Below are positions 34,871-41,653 of a stretch of DNA of 64,000 nucleotides, piece by piece; the stretch's first letter is position 1; the number at the start of each line of letters is the position of its first letter. A program made the translations under genes and the position numbers. The DNA lies in contig DFNX01000013.1 of NCBI GenBank assembly GCA_002376235.1, positions 403,521 through 467,520 of the forward strand, read 5' to 3'. Under the pieces are notes generated by a model, which saw only the letters and a list, made by a program, of their open reading frames with translations, searched no databases and had not been told where the DNA came from. The stretch is from Neorhizobium sp. UBA3556 (GTDB taxonomy: Bacteria; Pseudomonadota; Alphaproteobacteria; Rhizobiales; Rhizobiaceae).

Positions 34871-35542
34871 TTATATTCGAGCTGTTGCTCGTTCCCGTTT
34901 CCCGTTACGCCGGAAAGCTGACCTGACTGGGATAGAGAGGGCGGCAAGACTGCATAGTGCAACGGCAATGTCTGGCAGGGCGGCAATTGCGCTAACGGTA
35001 AATTGTGCCACTGCGCCCATGAGCTGTACACGAGCCTGTGCCGCCTTGCGTTCGCTCACGTCCGCCAGAAGAGCGTGAGCTTCTGCTTCCGAACCAGTCC
35101 CAGCAAACGAGGAAAGGTACTGCATTTCGATCTGGTATTTTCCCCCGTTCTCATCAAGCCATCTCCTAGGCTTGAAATTGGGATCGACAGGATTAGCGTA
35201 AGCTCGCTGGTATGATGCTGCGACGTTAAAAATAATACTGCCGCCCGCTTTGAAGCTGTCAGCCACGCCCTTGAACAAAGTTTCGGTATTATCGTCTGTA
35301 GCGATACCTAGTGTCTGATACCAAGATTGCCGATCTTGCTCCTCCCGGCATTCCCGTTCTGCACGTGTGCTAGCTGCTTCTCCACCAATGACGGGTTGCC
35401 CCATGGTGTTTGTCGTACCTTCCGATAGATTGAGCGGCCGGTACTCTTCAGGTATGCCCTCGAACCCGCAGGCTGCATAAACGCTGGTAGGTGCGGCCAG
35501 CAAGCCAGCGGCAATCAGGCTGGCTCGCAACGCTGGCAGCAT
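34871..35542 (-). CDS. Putative secreted orphan protein of the island
   Basis: A predicted exported protein of about 223 residues. With the ATG at 35542 the product opens with a clean signal peptide (MLPALRASLIAAGLLAAP, cleavage near VYA-ACG). The mature region is acidic and Glu/Arg-rich (TRAERECREEQDRQSW), has a central amphipathic stretch (LFKGVADSFKAGGSIIF) and ends with a hydrophobic helix (TVSAIAALPDIAVALCSLAAL) plus a basic tail (RNGKRERATAR). No family is recognised, and no good Shine-Dalgarno precedes this ATG. The frame is open up to 35806, but that part looks non-coding. Confidence 0.5.
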   Translation of the reverse strand: MLPALRASLIAAGLLAAPTSVYAACGFEGIPEEYRPLNLSEGTTNTMGQPVIGGEAASTRAERECREEQDRQSWYQTLGIATDDNTETLFKGVADSFKAGGSIIFNVAASYQRAYANPVDPNFKPRRWLDENGGKYQIEMQYLSSFAGTGSEAEAHALLADVSERKAAQARVQLMGAVAQFTVSAIAALPDIAVALCSLAALSIPVRSAFRRNGKRERATARI

Positions 35543-35806
35543 AAGTGAGGCCGTGTGATTGAAGTTGCGCTGTCGCCTGCGCGTTGCTGCTCTTACTGAC
35601 GATGCGTTCGGTTCCAATGAGATACGCCCCCGTATGGAAGGGCGGTAGGCGCGGTACGTCCCCGCGAATGCCCTTCGATCTCTGGTGATCGGGGAGTTAG
35701 TAACCGCATAGCACGGCCCCACGGCCTTTAGTTCGGAGAACCTGGACATACGCCGCAGGCTCCCCGACCATATAAGGTCGAAGAGTTGGTGCCATTTCGG
35801 CAGCAC

Positions 35807-36883
35807 CAGCCTAGCTATGAAGGGTTACTACGCCCCTGAGCCGCACGTACGGCCCATGGGATGTCTCTCGTATTCAGGAATCGGTGTCAATAATGAATGG
35901 CATGCCGCATCCCAGATGCTCATGGACTATAGTGGTGCTCCCGTCCAGTTTGGCTTATGCCCGAAGCGCTTACAAACTACAGTAGTATCAATGGCTTGTA
36001 TGTATTTTAGTCGAGGTCTGTATTCCCATAATCGACCGTGGGCGAGCCTCACGATGCGTTGGCACCCAATACCCATCTGACGCCTGCTTTGCGCCCCAGC
36101 GATCTTCTGTGCTCCAATGAGGCCCAATCCGGAAGGCGGCGCGCACCACGGGAGCACCACCAGATAATCTTCCGGTTGATCCCGTTGAGCTAGCGCATCC
36201 GAAGTTGATCCTGCAGATGGACATACCGGTAGCTCAAGCCTGTAGTTCCAACTGCCATCCGGCTACTGGATAAACGCTCTCATTCGCGCCTGCTACATCA
36301 ATGCATTCCGTTCCTGTAGTACTCTTACGTGCTGACCACAGGACGGAAAACCGATAGATATAACTGTGTTAAAATCCGGCATATGCACTGCTTCGTGACC
36401 GCTTGTCCGAAGCTGTATTATTCATGTACATCCATACTGATTTATCGAATGGACATTCCATGGATACATCATCGCAGTACTTCATGGCAATTATTTACAG
36501 ATTGTAATAGTTATTTGTGCAATATTGTCATACGATACATTGCTAATTATATATTATAATATCTATTAATCAATACTATTATTGTATTTGTTGTTATTCC
36601 TCGTACGCATACCATACATTCATCGCCATATTTATCGGGAATCATTCCTAGTACTGCTTCCTATTACATTATCGGTACATTAACTGTTCATATATCCATC
36701 CGGATATCTGCTTAAACCGATACACCGGCTCTATATTCCTAAAAGGGTCCGGAAAGATTAAGCTATTGATTTAAAATAACAAAATGTATAGCCATCACCA
36801 TTTCCGGTCCATTTATCGCTTGCGGTTCATCTGACAGACTGTAAGCCGCCAATCCGGTCTAGACGTTCCGGTCCGCCATAACC
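35807..36883. other. AT-rich non-coding segment of the island
   Basis: About 1.08 kb without a credible gene on either strand. It is moderately rich in G+C at the ends and strongly A+T-rich at about 36440-36660 (for example ATTATATATTATAATAT near 36545). TTATCG recurs four times on the plus strand (36443, 36633, 36668 and 36813 approximately). Possible roles are a promoter/recombination region for the neighbouring serine recombinase, a former origin, or decayed genes. Confidence 0.6.
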
Positions 36884-37519
36884 TCACAGGCCCCACCTCG
36901 CCAATGCGGCTTCGGATGCTGCTGGCGTATCCCTAATCCTCAGTATCGCCTGTCTGGACAGTCCCGTGACCTTGGCAATCTCGGACGCACCATTGCCGAC
37001 TGCCAGCATGTCTACCACCTGCCGGTATGTTTTTCGGTCATAGCTGGGCTTCTTCCCCCGGTACTTATCGGCATCGTCTTTCTTCGCCTCTATTCCGGCC
37101 CGCTGAGCGGCTTTCGTCGCTTCGGCCTGCGCCTGTGCCGTTGCTGCCATGAACGCAATCAGCGCGTCCCTTACGGCCTGCTGTATCGGGTCCGTCGTCG
37201 CCCCATCGAACGTCATGCCATTGATGACGGTTTTGATGACGACACCCTCCTGCATGAAGTGCCGGATGGCGCCTGTTACATCCTCGTAGTTACGCCCCAG
37301 TCTATCGACCCAGCGGACAACCAGCACGTCGCCACGACGGAGCCTGTCATACAGCCGCTTGCCTTCTGCCCGCTCCCTAAGTCTGGTGCTGACGCCTGAT
37401 ACAGCATGGTCTGCAAATACCTCGTCAATGACGAAGCCTGCCTGCTCGGCTTGCGTCCGCTGGTGGTCAAGCGTCTGGTCGATAGTCGATACGCGGGCAT
37501 ACAATACTGTCTTGGACAC
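36884..37519 (-). CDS. Serine recombinase (resolvase/invertase family)
   Basis: A small serine recombinase of about 211 residues. The catalytic serine lies in VLYARVSTIDQ; the family motifs FADHAVSGVSTRLRERAEGKRLYDRLRRGD, VVRWVDRLGRNYEDV and GVVIKTVINGMTFDG follow. The C-terminal helix-turn-helix is VVDMLAVGNGASEIAKVTGLSRQAILRI. The preferred start is GTG at 37519, with GAGG eight bases before it; the frame is open to 37558. A second recombinase besides the tyrosine integrase suggests a role in inversion, resolution or a nested transposon. No transposase or terminal repeats are visible. Confidence 0.9.
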   Translation of the reverse strand: MSKTVLYARVSTIDQTLDHQRTQAEQAGFVIDEVFADHAVSGVSTRLRERAEGKRLYDRLRRGDVLVVRWVDRLGRNYEDVTGAIRHFMQEGVVIKTVINGMTFDGATTDPIQQAVRDALIAFMAATAQAQAEATKAAQRAGIEAKKDDADKYRGKKPSYDRKTYRQVVDMLAVGNGASEIAKVTGLSRQAILRIRDTPAASEAALARWGL

Positions 37520-37733
37520 GGACCAATCCTCGTACGTTAGGGTGATGTCCGCTAGCATGCATGTCCGTTGAATGAAATCAATCCTTACGGATACATTTTT
37601 GTGCGTAGTGCTGGGTGTACGCTACCCTATACCCTCGCGGACACCCCTCCCCCTTATGTCTTTCAGATCACTCGTGAGCCTCGGCCCAATAACGTGTACG
37701 CAACGCCGCCGAAGACTTGGAGGCGTCAAAGTG

Positions 37734-37756
37734 CCCCCCCCCCCGGAGGGGGGAGG
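37734..37756. repeat. Homopolymeric C tract with adjacent G runs
   Basis: Eleven consecutive C's (37734-37744) are followed by GG, A, six G's, A and GG. The strands can form a hairpin, and the G-rich strand can form a quadruplex. It lies in the 450-bp gap between the recombinase start and the gene remnant, where no gene can be supported. Confidence 0.7.
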
Positions 37757-37973
37757 ACTACAGCCGACGGGGCTTAAATCCCCTCTCGAAAAAATTCATC
37801 AAAATCCAAGTTGGCCGACGCTCTGGAACAAAGGCTTCGAGCCGGAGACAACACCCGAGAAAGTACCCTACTTTAACGAAATGTGTGGACGTACAAGGTC
37901 TTCCTCATAGCGGCGCTACAGTGTCAGGTATAGTGCTTCACCGATAAAGGTCGCCAGCAAACAACAACTCTAG

Positions 37974-38366
37974 GTAGACGCCGCACTTGAGTGGTGTTTA
38001 TCATCTCCGGATGACCGTCACCTGTTTATAGCAGCGACATGCCCGCTCTATGCACCGAAGAAAGATGGTGAAGAGCAAAATGCGAGACGCTTGTCGGAAA
38101 TAGCAAAGGAAGTTTTCAAGGTAGCTCCAAACAAGAGAGAGGTGCTCCAAGAGTATATCACCCGCCTAATGCCAATGAGCTGGTCAGGTTCGAGAGCAGA
38201 CAAGCTTCGGCAAAGGCTCGGCATTCTAGACGACCTCTTGTCGCTGGTTAGCGGAGAAGATGCGCAAATTGTAGCAAATGAACGCACACGCCTGATGAAG
38301 GTCGTAAGCGCTATGAAAGAGCAGGAGGAAGCAGAGGAGAGGGCATCCAACGAAACGTTCGAGTAG
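37974..38366 (+). pseudogene. C-terminal remnant of a larger unidentified protein
   Basis: The frame is open from just after a TAG at 37971 to the TAG stop at 38364, about 130 codons, with protein-like content throughout (VDAALEWCLSSPDDRHLFIA, CPLYAPKKDGEEQNARRL, SEIAKEVFKVAPNKREVLQEY, ERTRLMKVVSAMKEQEEAE). No ATG with a ribosome site opens it; the earliest usable start is an internal TTG at 38091, which would omit clearly coding sequence. I read it as the 3' end of a truncated gene, possibly a large helical ATPase-type protein. The full-length family is not recognised. Confidence 0.5.
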
Positions 38367-38445
38367 CAGCGTAGCTGTCATCTTGCCTGTAGCGTTGCTC
38401 CCATCCCTGTTGCGCGTTGCGCCGTCTTATGAGATGCAGAGCCAC

Positions 38446-38469
38446 AAAAGGGGGACATCGTGTCCCCCT
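38446..38469 (-). terminator. Terminator of the HEPN module
   Basis: The perfect nine-base arms AGGGGGACA (38449-38457) and TGTCCCCCT (38461-38469) with a three-base loop are followed on the minus strand by TTTTG. It lies 110 bp beyond the HEPN stop. Confidence 0.75.
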
Positions 38470-38578
38470 AACCATCCCTGAAAGCCCGGTCTCTAAGGGT
38501 TTTGAGCGATGGTGGGCGTTCCCTCCAGATCCGCTGGCCAACTTTTAAGTCAACCCTTTGTCGTGGAATAGAGGCGCG

Positions 38579-39034
38579 CTATCTTCTTAACTCTCTCTGC
38601 CAAGAGTAGAGATCGCCCTCCAGCGCATCGATTGATCCCACAGGCTGCGTCGTGCCGCCATGTGCACAGTGATTTCTTGTCGCATAAGTCTGCATGATTT
38701 TGCCAAATGAACCGGATCTCCGATCAAGAACCAGCGACAGCCTCGTATCAAAAGGGACCTTTGTGCCGGTTAGCGACGCGGCATCCCAACCTCGCCTATG
38801 GCTCCAGTCTCTGTTGCCAACACGGGCCGCTCTCGCTGCCTCGAAGGTCTCGTTTACTGCCACCTCAAATTGGCCGAACATCAATACGAAGGTCCCACGC
38901 TCTAGCGCATCTCGCTTCTCCTCCAGTCTAGTTAAGGCCGAAACATCGCCCTTACCGGCCAACTTAGTAGCCTCTGAATTCCAAGCAGCAACGAACCAGT
39001 CATATGCCGCCTTGATCTGGGGTAGCTGTCGCAT
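38579..39034 (-). CDS. HEPN-domain protein, candidate RNase toxin/effector
   Basis: A 151-residue all-helical protein. Near the C-terminus it carries RNHCAHGG, a good match to the HEPN R-x4-6-H active-site motif with the preferred Asn after Arg. An upstream amphipathic helix (FVLMFGQFEVAVNETFEAARAAR) fits the first conserved helix of RiboL-PSP-like HEPN proteins. HEPN proteins are commonly metal-independent RNases in toxin-antitoxin and abortive-infection systems. The start codon lies two bases after the stop of the upstream partner gene, so the pair is translationally coupled. It sits beside attR with its own terminator. The activity is inferred. Confidence 0.7.
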   Translation of the reverse strand: MRQLPQIKAAYDWFVAAWNSEATKLAGKGDVSALTRLEEKRDALERGTFVLMFGQFEVAVNETFEAARAARVGNRDWSHRRGWDAASLTGTKVPFDTRLSLVLDRRSGSFGKIMQTYATRNHCAHGGTTQPVGSIDALEGDLYSWQRELRR

Positions 39035-39036
39035 TT

Positions 39037-39480
39037 CTAAGCAATCTCCGAGAGAAGGTCGGCAGTGAATGGCACTCCCTTACGACGCTCACTTATGCCG
39101 TAAACCGTCCATATCGGGTCCTCAAACCTTCCTGCTAGATCAACAACGATGAAGGTGCCCTTTTGAGTGTAAAGATCAACGCGGCCATTTGCTCCAATGA
39201 CCCACAAAGCTTTTGGCTTGAAAAAGACGTACTTTCCATCGGACTTGTCCAGTCGGAGAGTAGGCTGTTGCGCCTGAGCTACGTCAAACTTTTGCATCAG
39301 TTCTTCGTGCATCGGTACAGTACCTAGCTCTGAGACTTGCCAACCGTGTTCCATCGCCCAAGGGCTGATTTGCACATAAAGCTTGCGAAGCCTGTCAAGC
39401 CAATCTGCGACCCGTCGTTGCACGTCGTCCGCAGTCAGCACCGTGCCGTATTCCTGCGGCAGTTCTTCGTCTTCCATTTC
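39037..39480 (-). CDS. Unknown partner protein of the HEPN gene
   Basis: A soluble protein of about 147 residues with no recognised family. The N-terminus is very acidic (MEDEELPQEYG), followed by a helical region (DDVQRRVADWLDRLRKLYVQI) and a C-terminal beta-rich half (KYVFFKPKALWVIGANGRVDLYT, GTFIVVDLAGRFEDPIWTVYG). There is no MNT nucleotidyltransferase signature, which is the usual HEPN partner. The start at 39480 is chosen because GAGG lies six bases before it; the frame is open to 39528. It is the first gene of the pair, the usual place for an antitoxin or sensor. Confidence 0.55.
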   Translation of the reverse strand, partial: EMEDEELPQEYGTVLTADDVQRRVADWLDRLRKLYVQISPWAMEHGWQVSELGTVPMHEELMQKFDVAQAQQPTLRLDKSDGKYVFFKPKALWVIGANGRVDLYTQKGTFIVVDLAGRFEDPIWTVYGISERRKGVPFTADLLSEIA

Positions 39481-39746
39481 AGTCCTCGTACGCTGGGTAA
39501 GTTTTATGAGCGAGCGCAACGCTAGCACTTAGAGGTGAGCATGGCGACGGAGGCTGTCCCTATTTGTAAAATGCTGCGCACTGAGGAAAACTGAATAGAG
39601 GCAGGGCCTCCGGCGCAATAACTGCATGAAAACGGCATTCTCGGGTTTTACACCTGCTGCCTAACCTGTTGATTTGTAAATGCAGACCTTGAGGCCGATT
39701 TTGTAAAACATATCGATTAAGTAGCTGAAATAATTGGATTAACATC

Positions 39747-39794
39747 CAGCTTCCCAAGCTGAATACGAGGGTTCGATTCCCTTCACCCGCTCCA
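39747..39794 (+). repeat. attR: displaced 3' half of tRNA-Gly(CCC)
   Basis: 48 bases beginning with the exact 16-base core and continuing through a canonical variable region, T-arm (AGGGTTCGATTCCCT) and CCA end. It matches 42 of 48 bases of 33555-33602. Because it fits the standard alphaproteobacterial tRNA-Gly(CCC), it is probably the original chromosomal end pushed aside by integration. Confidence 0.92.
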
Positions 39795-39820
39795 GAAATT
39801 TCTCTCCCGCCAGACTTTGC

Positions 39821-40003
39821 TCACCGTCCATGTCGAAGCCGCGCATCCTCCATTGTGACCGGATCGCTTGAGTGCGTGCGCCGGCCCGCGCGAAATGGCG
39901 GCTTTCCTGTGGCGAAACCGAGCCCTATGAGCAGGCCTGCCAATGTGCTTCCACCCGGGGCCGCCATTGCGAGCGGCGCCATGCATCCATAGGCGGTCAT
40001 CAT
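39821..40003 (-). CDS. Possible small membrane protein
   Basis: 60 codons. The N-terminal half is hydrophobic and Gly/Ala-rich (APLAMAAPGGSTLAGLLIGLG, shown in two overlapping parts at residues 9-29) and the tail is basic. Only a weak ribosome site (AAAGCGG) is present, and overlapping frames are also open, so this may not be expressed. The rest of the 39.53-40.04 kb gap holds attR and nothing else I can support. Confidence 0.25.
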   Translation of the reverse strand: MMTAYGCMAPLAMAAPGGSTLAGLLIGLGFATGKPPFRAGRRTHSSDPVTMEDARLRHGR

Positions 40004-40043
40004 CAGCCGCTTTTCTTGCTTAATGGGCAGGCGGAAGCATCAG

Positions 40044-40244
40044 TCACGGTGTCGGATATCGGTTGCGGATCGCACGCATGTAGTAGCCGCCAGGTGAACT
40101 TGAATCGCAAAGGTCGGCAATGACGAAGGCCGGAACCCCGCAAAATTCGCGAACCTGTCCGTTGGCCATGAAGACCGTCATGTGGGACGAGATTTCGTCA
40201 TATTCGACGGAATCGATAAGCCTGGACCTGAGATGGATACGCAT
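40044..40244 (-). CDS. KTSC-domain protein
   Basis: A 66-residue protein consisting of one KTSC-like fold: SVEYDEISSHMTVFMANGQV, then FCGVPAFVIADLC and SPGGYYMRAIRNRYP. The domain is named after a lysyl-tRNA synthetase C-terminal extension and is predicted to bind nucleic acid. Here it stands alone, as is common in rhizobia. GGGAGC precedes the ATG. It lies just outside the island. Confidence 0.75.
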   Translation of the reverse strand: MRIHLRSRLIDSVEYDEISSHMTVFMANGQVREFCGVPAFVIADLCDSSSPGGYYMRAIRNRYPTP

Positions 40245-40351
40245 GAGCTCCCATCCTGTTCTATCTGCCTCCCGACTATGGAGGATAATCGGGAGCGGTC
40301 ATCTGTCAAGCGAAGTATAGTTTTGCATTATTCACGCTAGTGGAGCTTTGA

Positions 40352-40513
40352 ATGCGAAAATTTTCGAAACTAAGAAGATGGTCGCAAGTAGATTTCGGTA
40401 GAGTTGTTGATGTTTCGGCAGGAATGTTGCGGATATTTCGCGACGGGATTTACGTAAGTACGGCGAGCGAAAAGATATATGATGCAATGATGTTGTTCAA
40501 CTTGCGTTTTTAA
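40352..40513 (+). CDS. Small putative XRE-like helix-turn-helix protein
   Basis: A 53-codon frame with a good ribosome site (GGAG, seven bases before the ATG). The sequence LRRWSQVDFGRVVDVSAGML followed by RIFRDGIYVS has the spacing of a Cro/CI-type HTH (S-Q-x-x-x-x-x-x-x-V-S...G). It is basic at the N-terminus and very short, so it may be a truncated or minimal regulator. It lies 87 bp upstream of the broken GH5 gene. Confidence 0.45.
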   Translation: MRKFSKLRRWSQVDFGRVVDVSAGMLRIFRDGIYVSTASEKIYDAMMLFNLRF

Positions 40514-40599
40514 AGGTTGTCCATAAGCTGCCGCGCATTGATGTCATCATGACGCCGGTAGTTTTGTGCAATCAAGTCAATTTCGAAAAAGGAATTTTG

Positions 40600-41647
40600 A
40601 TGAAGAGGTTTGCCGCATTACTTGGCTTTCTTTGTACACTCCTTATCCGCACCTGCTGTCTCTGCAGAATTGCTGTTCGGTCGCGGCGTCAATCTCGTCG
40701 GCAATCACGGCTTTTATTCCCACTCCCGGATCTGGGCGACCGATGAGGGAATGAAATATTACCTGGACAAGGGCATGCGTGTCTTCCGCCTTGCCTTCGG
40801 CTGGGAGTGGATCCAGCCAAGACTCGGTCGCGATCTTGATCCGACCGTATTTGCGGCAATCGAGCGTGAGGTTGATTTTCTGACGTGTGCCGGCGCCACC
40901 GTCATCATCGATGTTCATAACTTCATGCGACGGGACCTGAATTTCGACAGGGAGCCGAAAAACGAGGTTATCATCGGCTAAGCTCCCGAAGTCTCCGCTG
41001 CCCATTTCTCCGACCTCTGGGTCAGGCTTGCGGAAAAATTCAAGGCAAATCCGCGGGTCATGTTCGGCATCATGAACGAGCCGCATGATGTCGACGGTAT
41101 CAAGCTTGCCGCGACCTATAATAGGGTCCTGAAGGATATTCGCGCAACCGACGCGACCAATACGATCCTGCTCGATGGCCTGGGTTTCGCGCATGACCTT
41201 TCCTGGACGGGCGAAAAGCGTGGAACGCCGCTCGGCGCTCTGGTTCGCGATCCCGGAAACAATCTGGTTATCGACGTTCATCGCTATCTCGACGATTATA
41301 GCGCCGACGGCAAGCAGATCTGCAATCCCGGCTCGGGCTCATCGGTTCTGGTCGAGGCGACTGAATGGGCGCGTGCCAACAATATGCGGCTGTTTCTCGG
41401 TGAGTTCGCCGCCGCACAGAATGAGGCATGTTACAAGGAACTGCGTGATCTCCTTAAATATTTGGCCGTCAATACCGATGTCTGGATGGGATATAGCTGG
41501 TTCGGCGTTTATGCCGGCCAGAAAGGCTATCACACGCCGGATCAGGGCTTTTGGTATTCGATCGATCCGGGCGGGCCGGATGCGCAGGATTTTTCCGGTG
41601 CGACACCGGATGATCCACGCCTGAAAATCCTGCTTGAGGGACCTTGA
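40600..41647 (+). pseudogene. GH5 endoglucanase, inactivated by frameshift and nonsense codon
   Basis: A cellulase-type glycoside hydrolase gene of about 348 codons. It starts at ATG 40600 with AAAGGA upstream and encodes a signal peptide (MKRFAALLGFLCTLL) whose frame must shift by one base near 40640-40650 to continue as SAPAVSAELLFGRGVN. A TAA at 40979-40981 then interrupts the catalytic domain between DVHNFMRRD and APEVSAAHFSDLW. The acid/base Glu (IMNEPHDV) and nucleophile Glu (FLGEFAAAQNE) still exist downstream. The gene faces a GT2 polysaccharide synthase, a usual pairing of glucan synthase and cellulase. Sequencing error is possible, but two lesions make that less likely. Confidence 0.82.
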
Positions 41648-41653
41648 GGCTGT

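Larger units (their letters stand above)
33555..39762. mobile_element. Integrative genomic island in tRNA-Gly(CCC)
   Basis: A region of about 6.2 kb bounded by the 16-base identical core CAGCTTCCCAAGCTGA at 33555-33570 (attL, inside the tRNA) and 39747-39762 (attR). It holds an integrase next to attL, a serine recombinase, a secreted orphan, a gene remnant and a two-gene HEPN module beside attR. Base composition is visibly richer in A+T than the flanks. No conjugation, replication or phage structural genes are present, so it is a minimal island that needs help to move or is decaying. Confidence 0.9.

Noticed and set aside
35839..35872. Sequence resembling the 3' strand of group II intron domain V (GCCGCACGTACGG)
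   Set aside because: The 5' strand, GNRA loop and a reverse transcriptase are missing, so it is probably chance.
37762..37790. tRNA T-arm-like hairpin GGGGCTTAAATCCCC
   Set aside because: No acceptor, D-arm or anticodon arm can be built around it.
35807..38050. CRISPR or iteron array in the island
   Set aside because: Short words such as TTATCG and TCCGG recur, but without fixed length or spacing.
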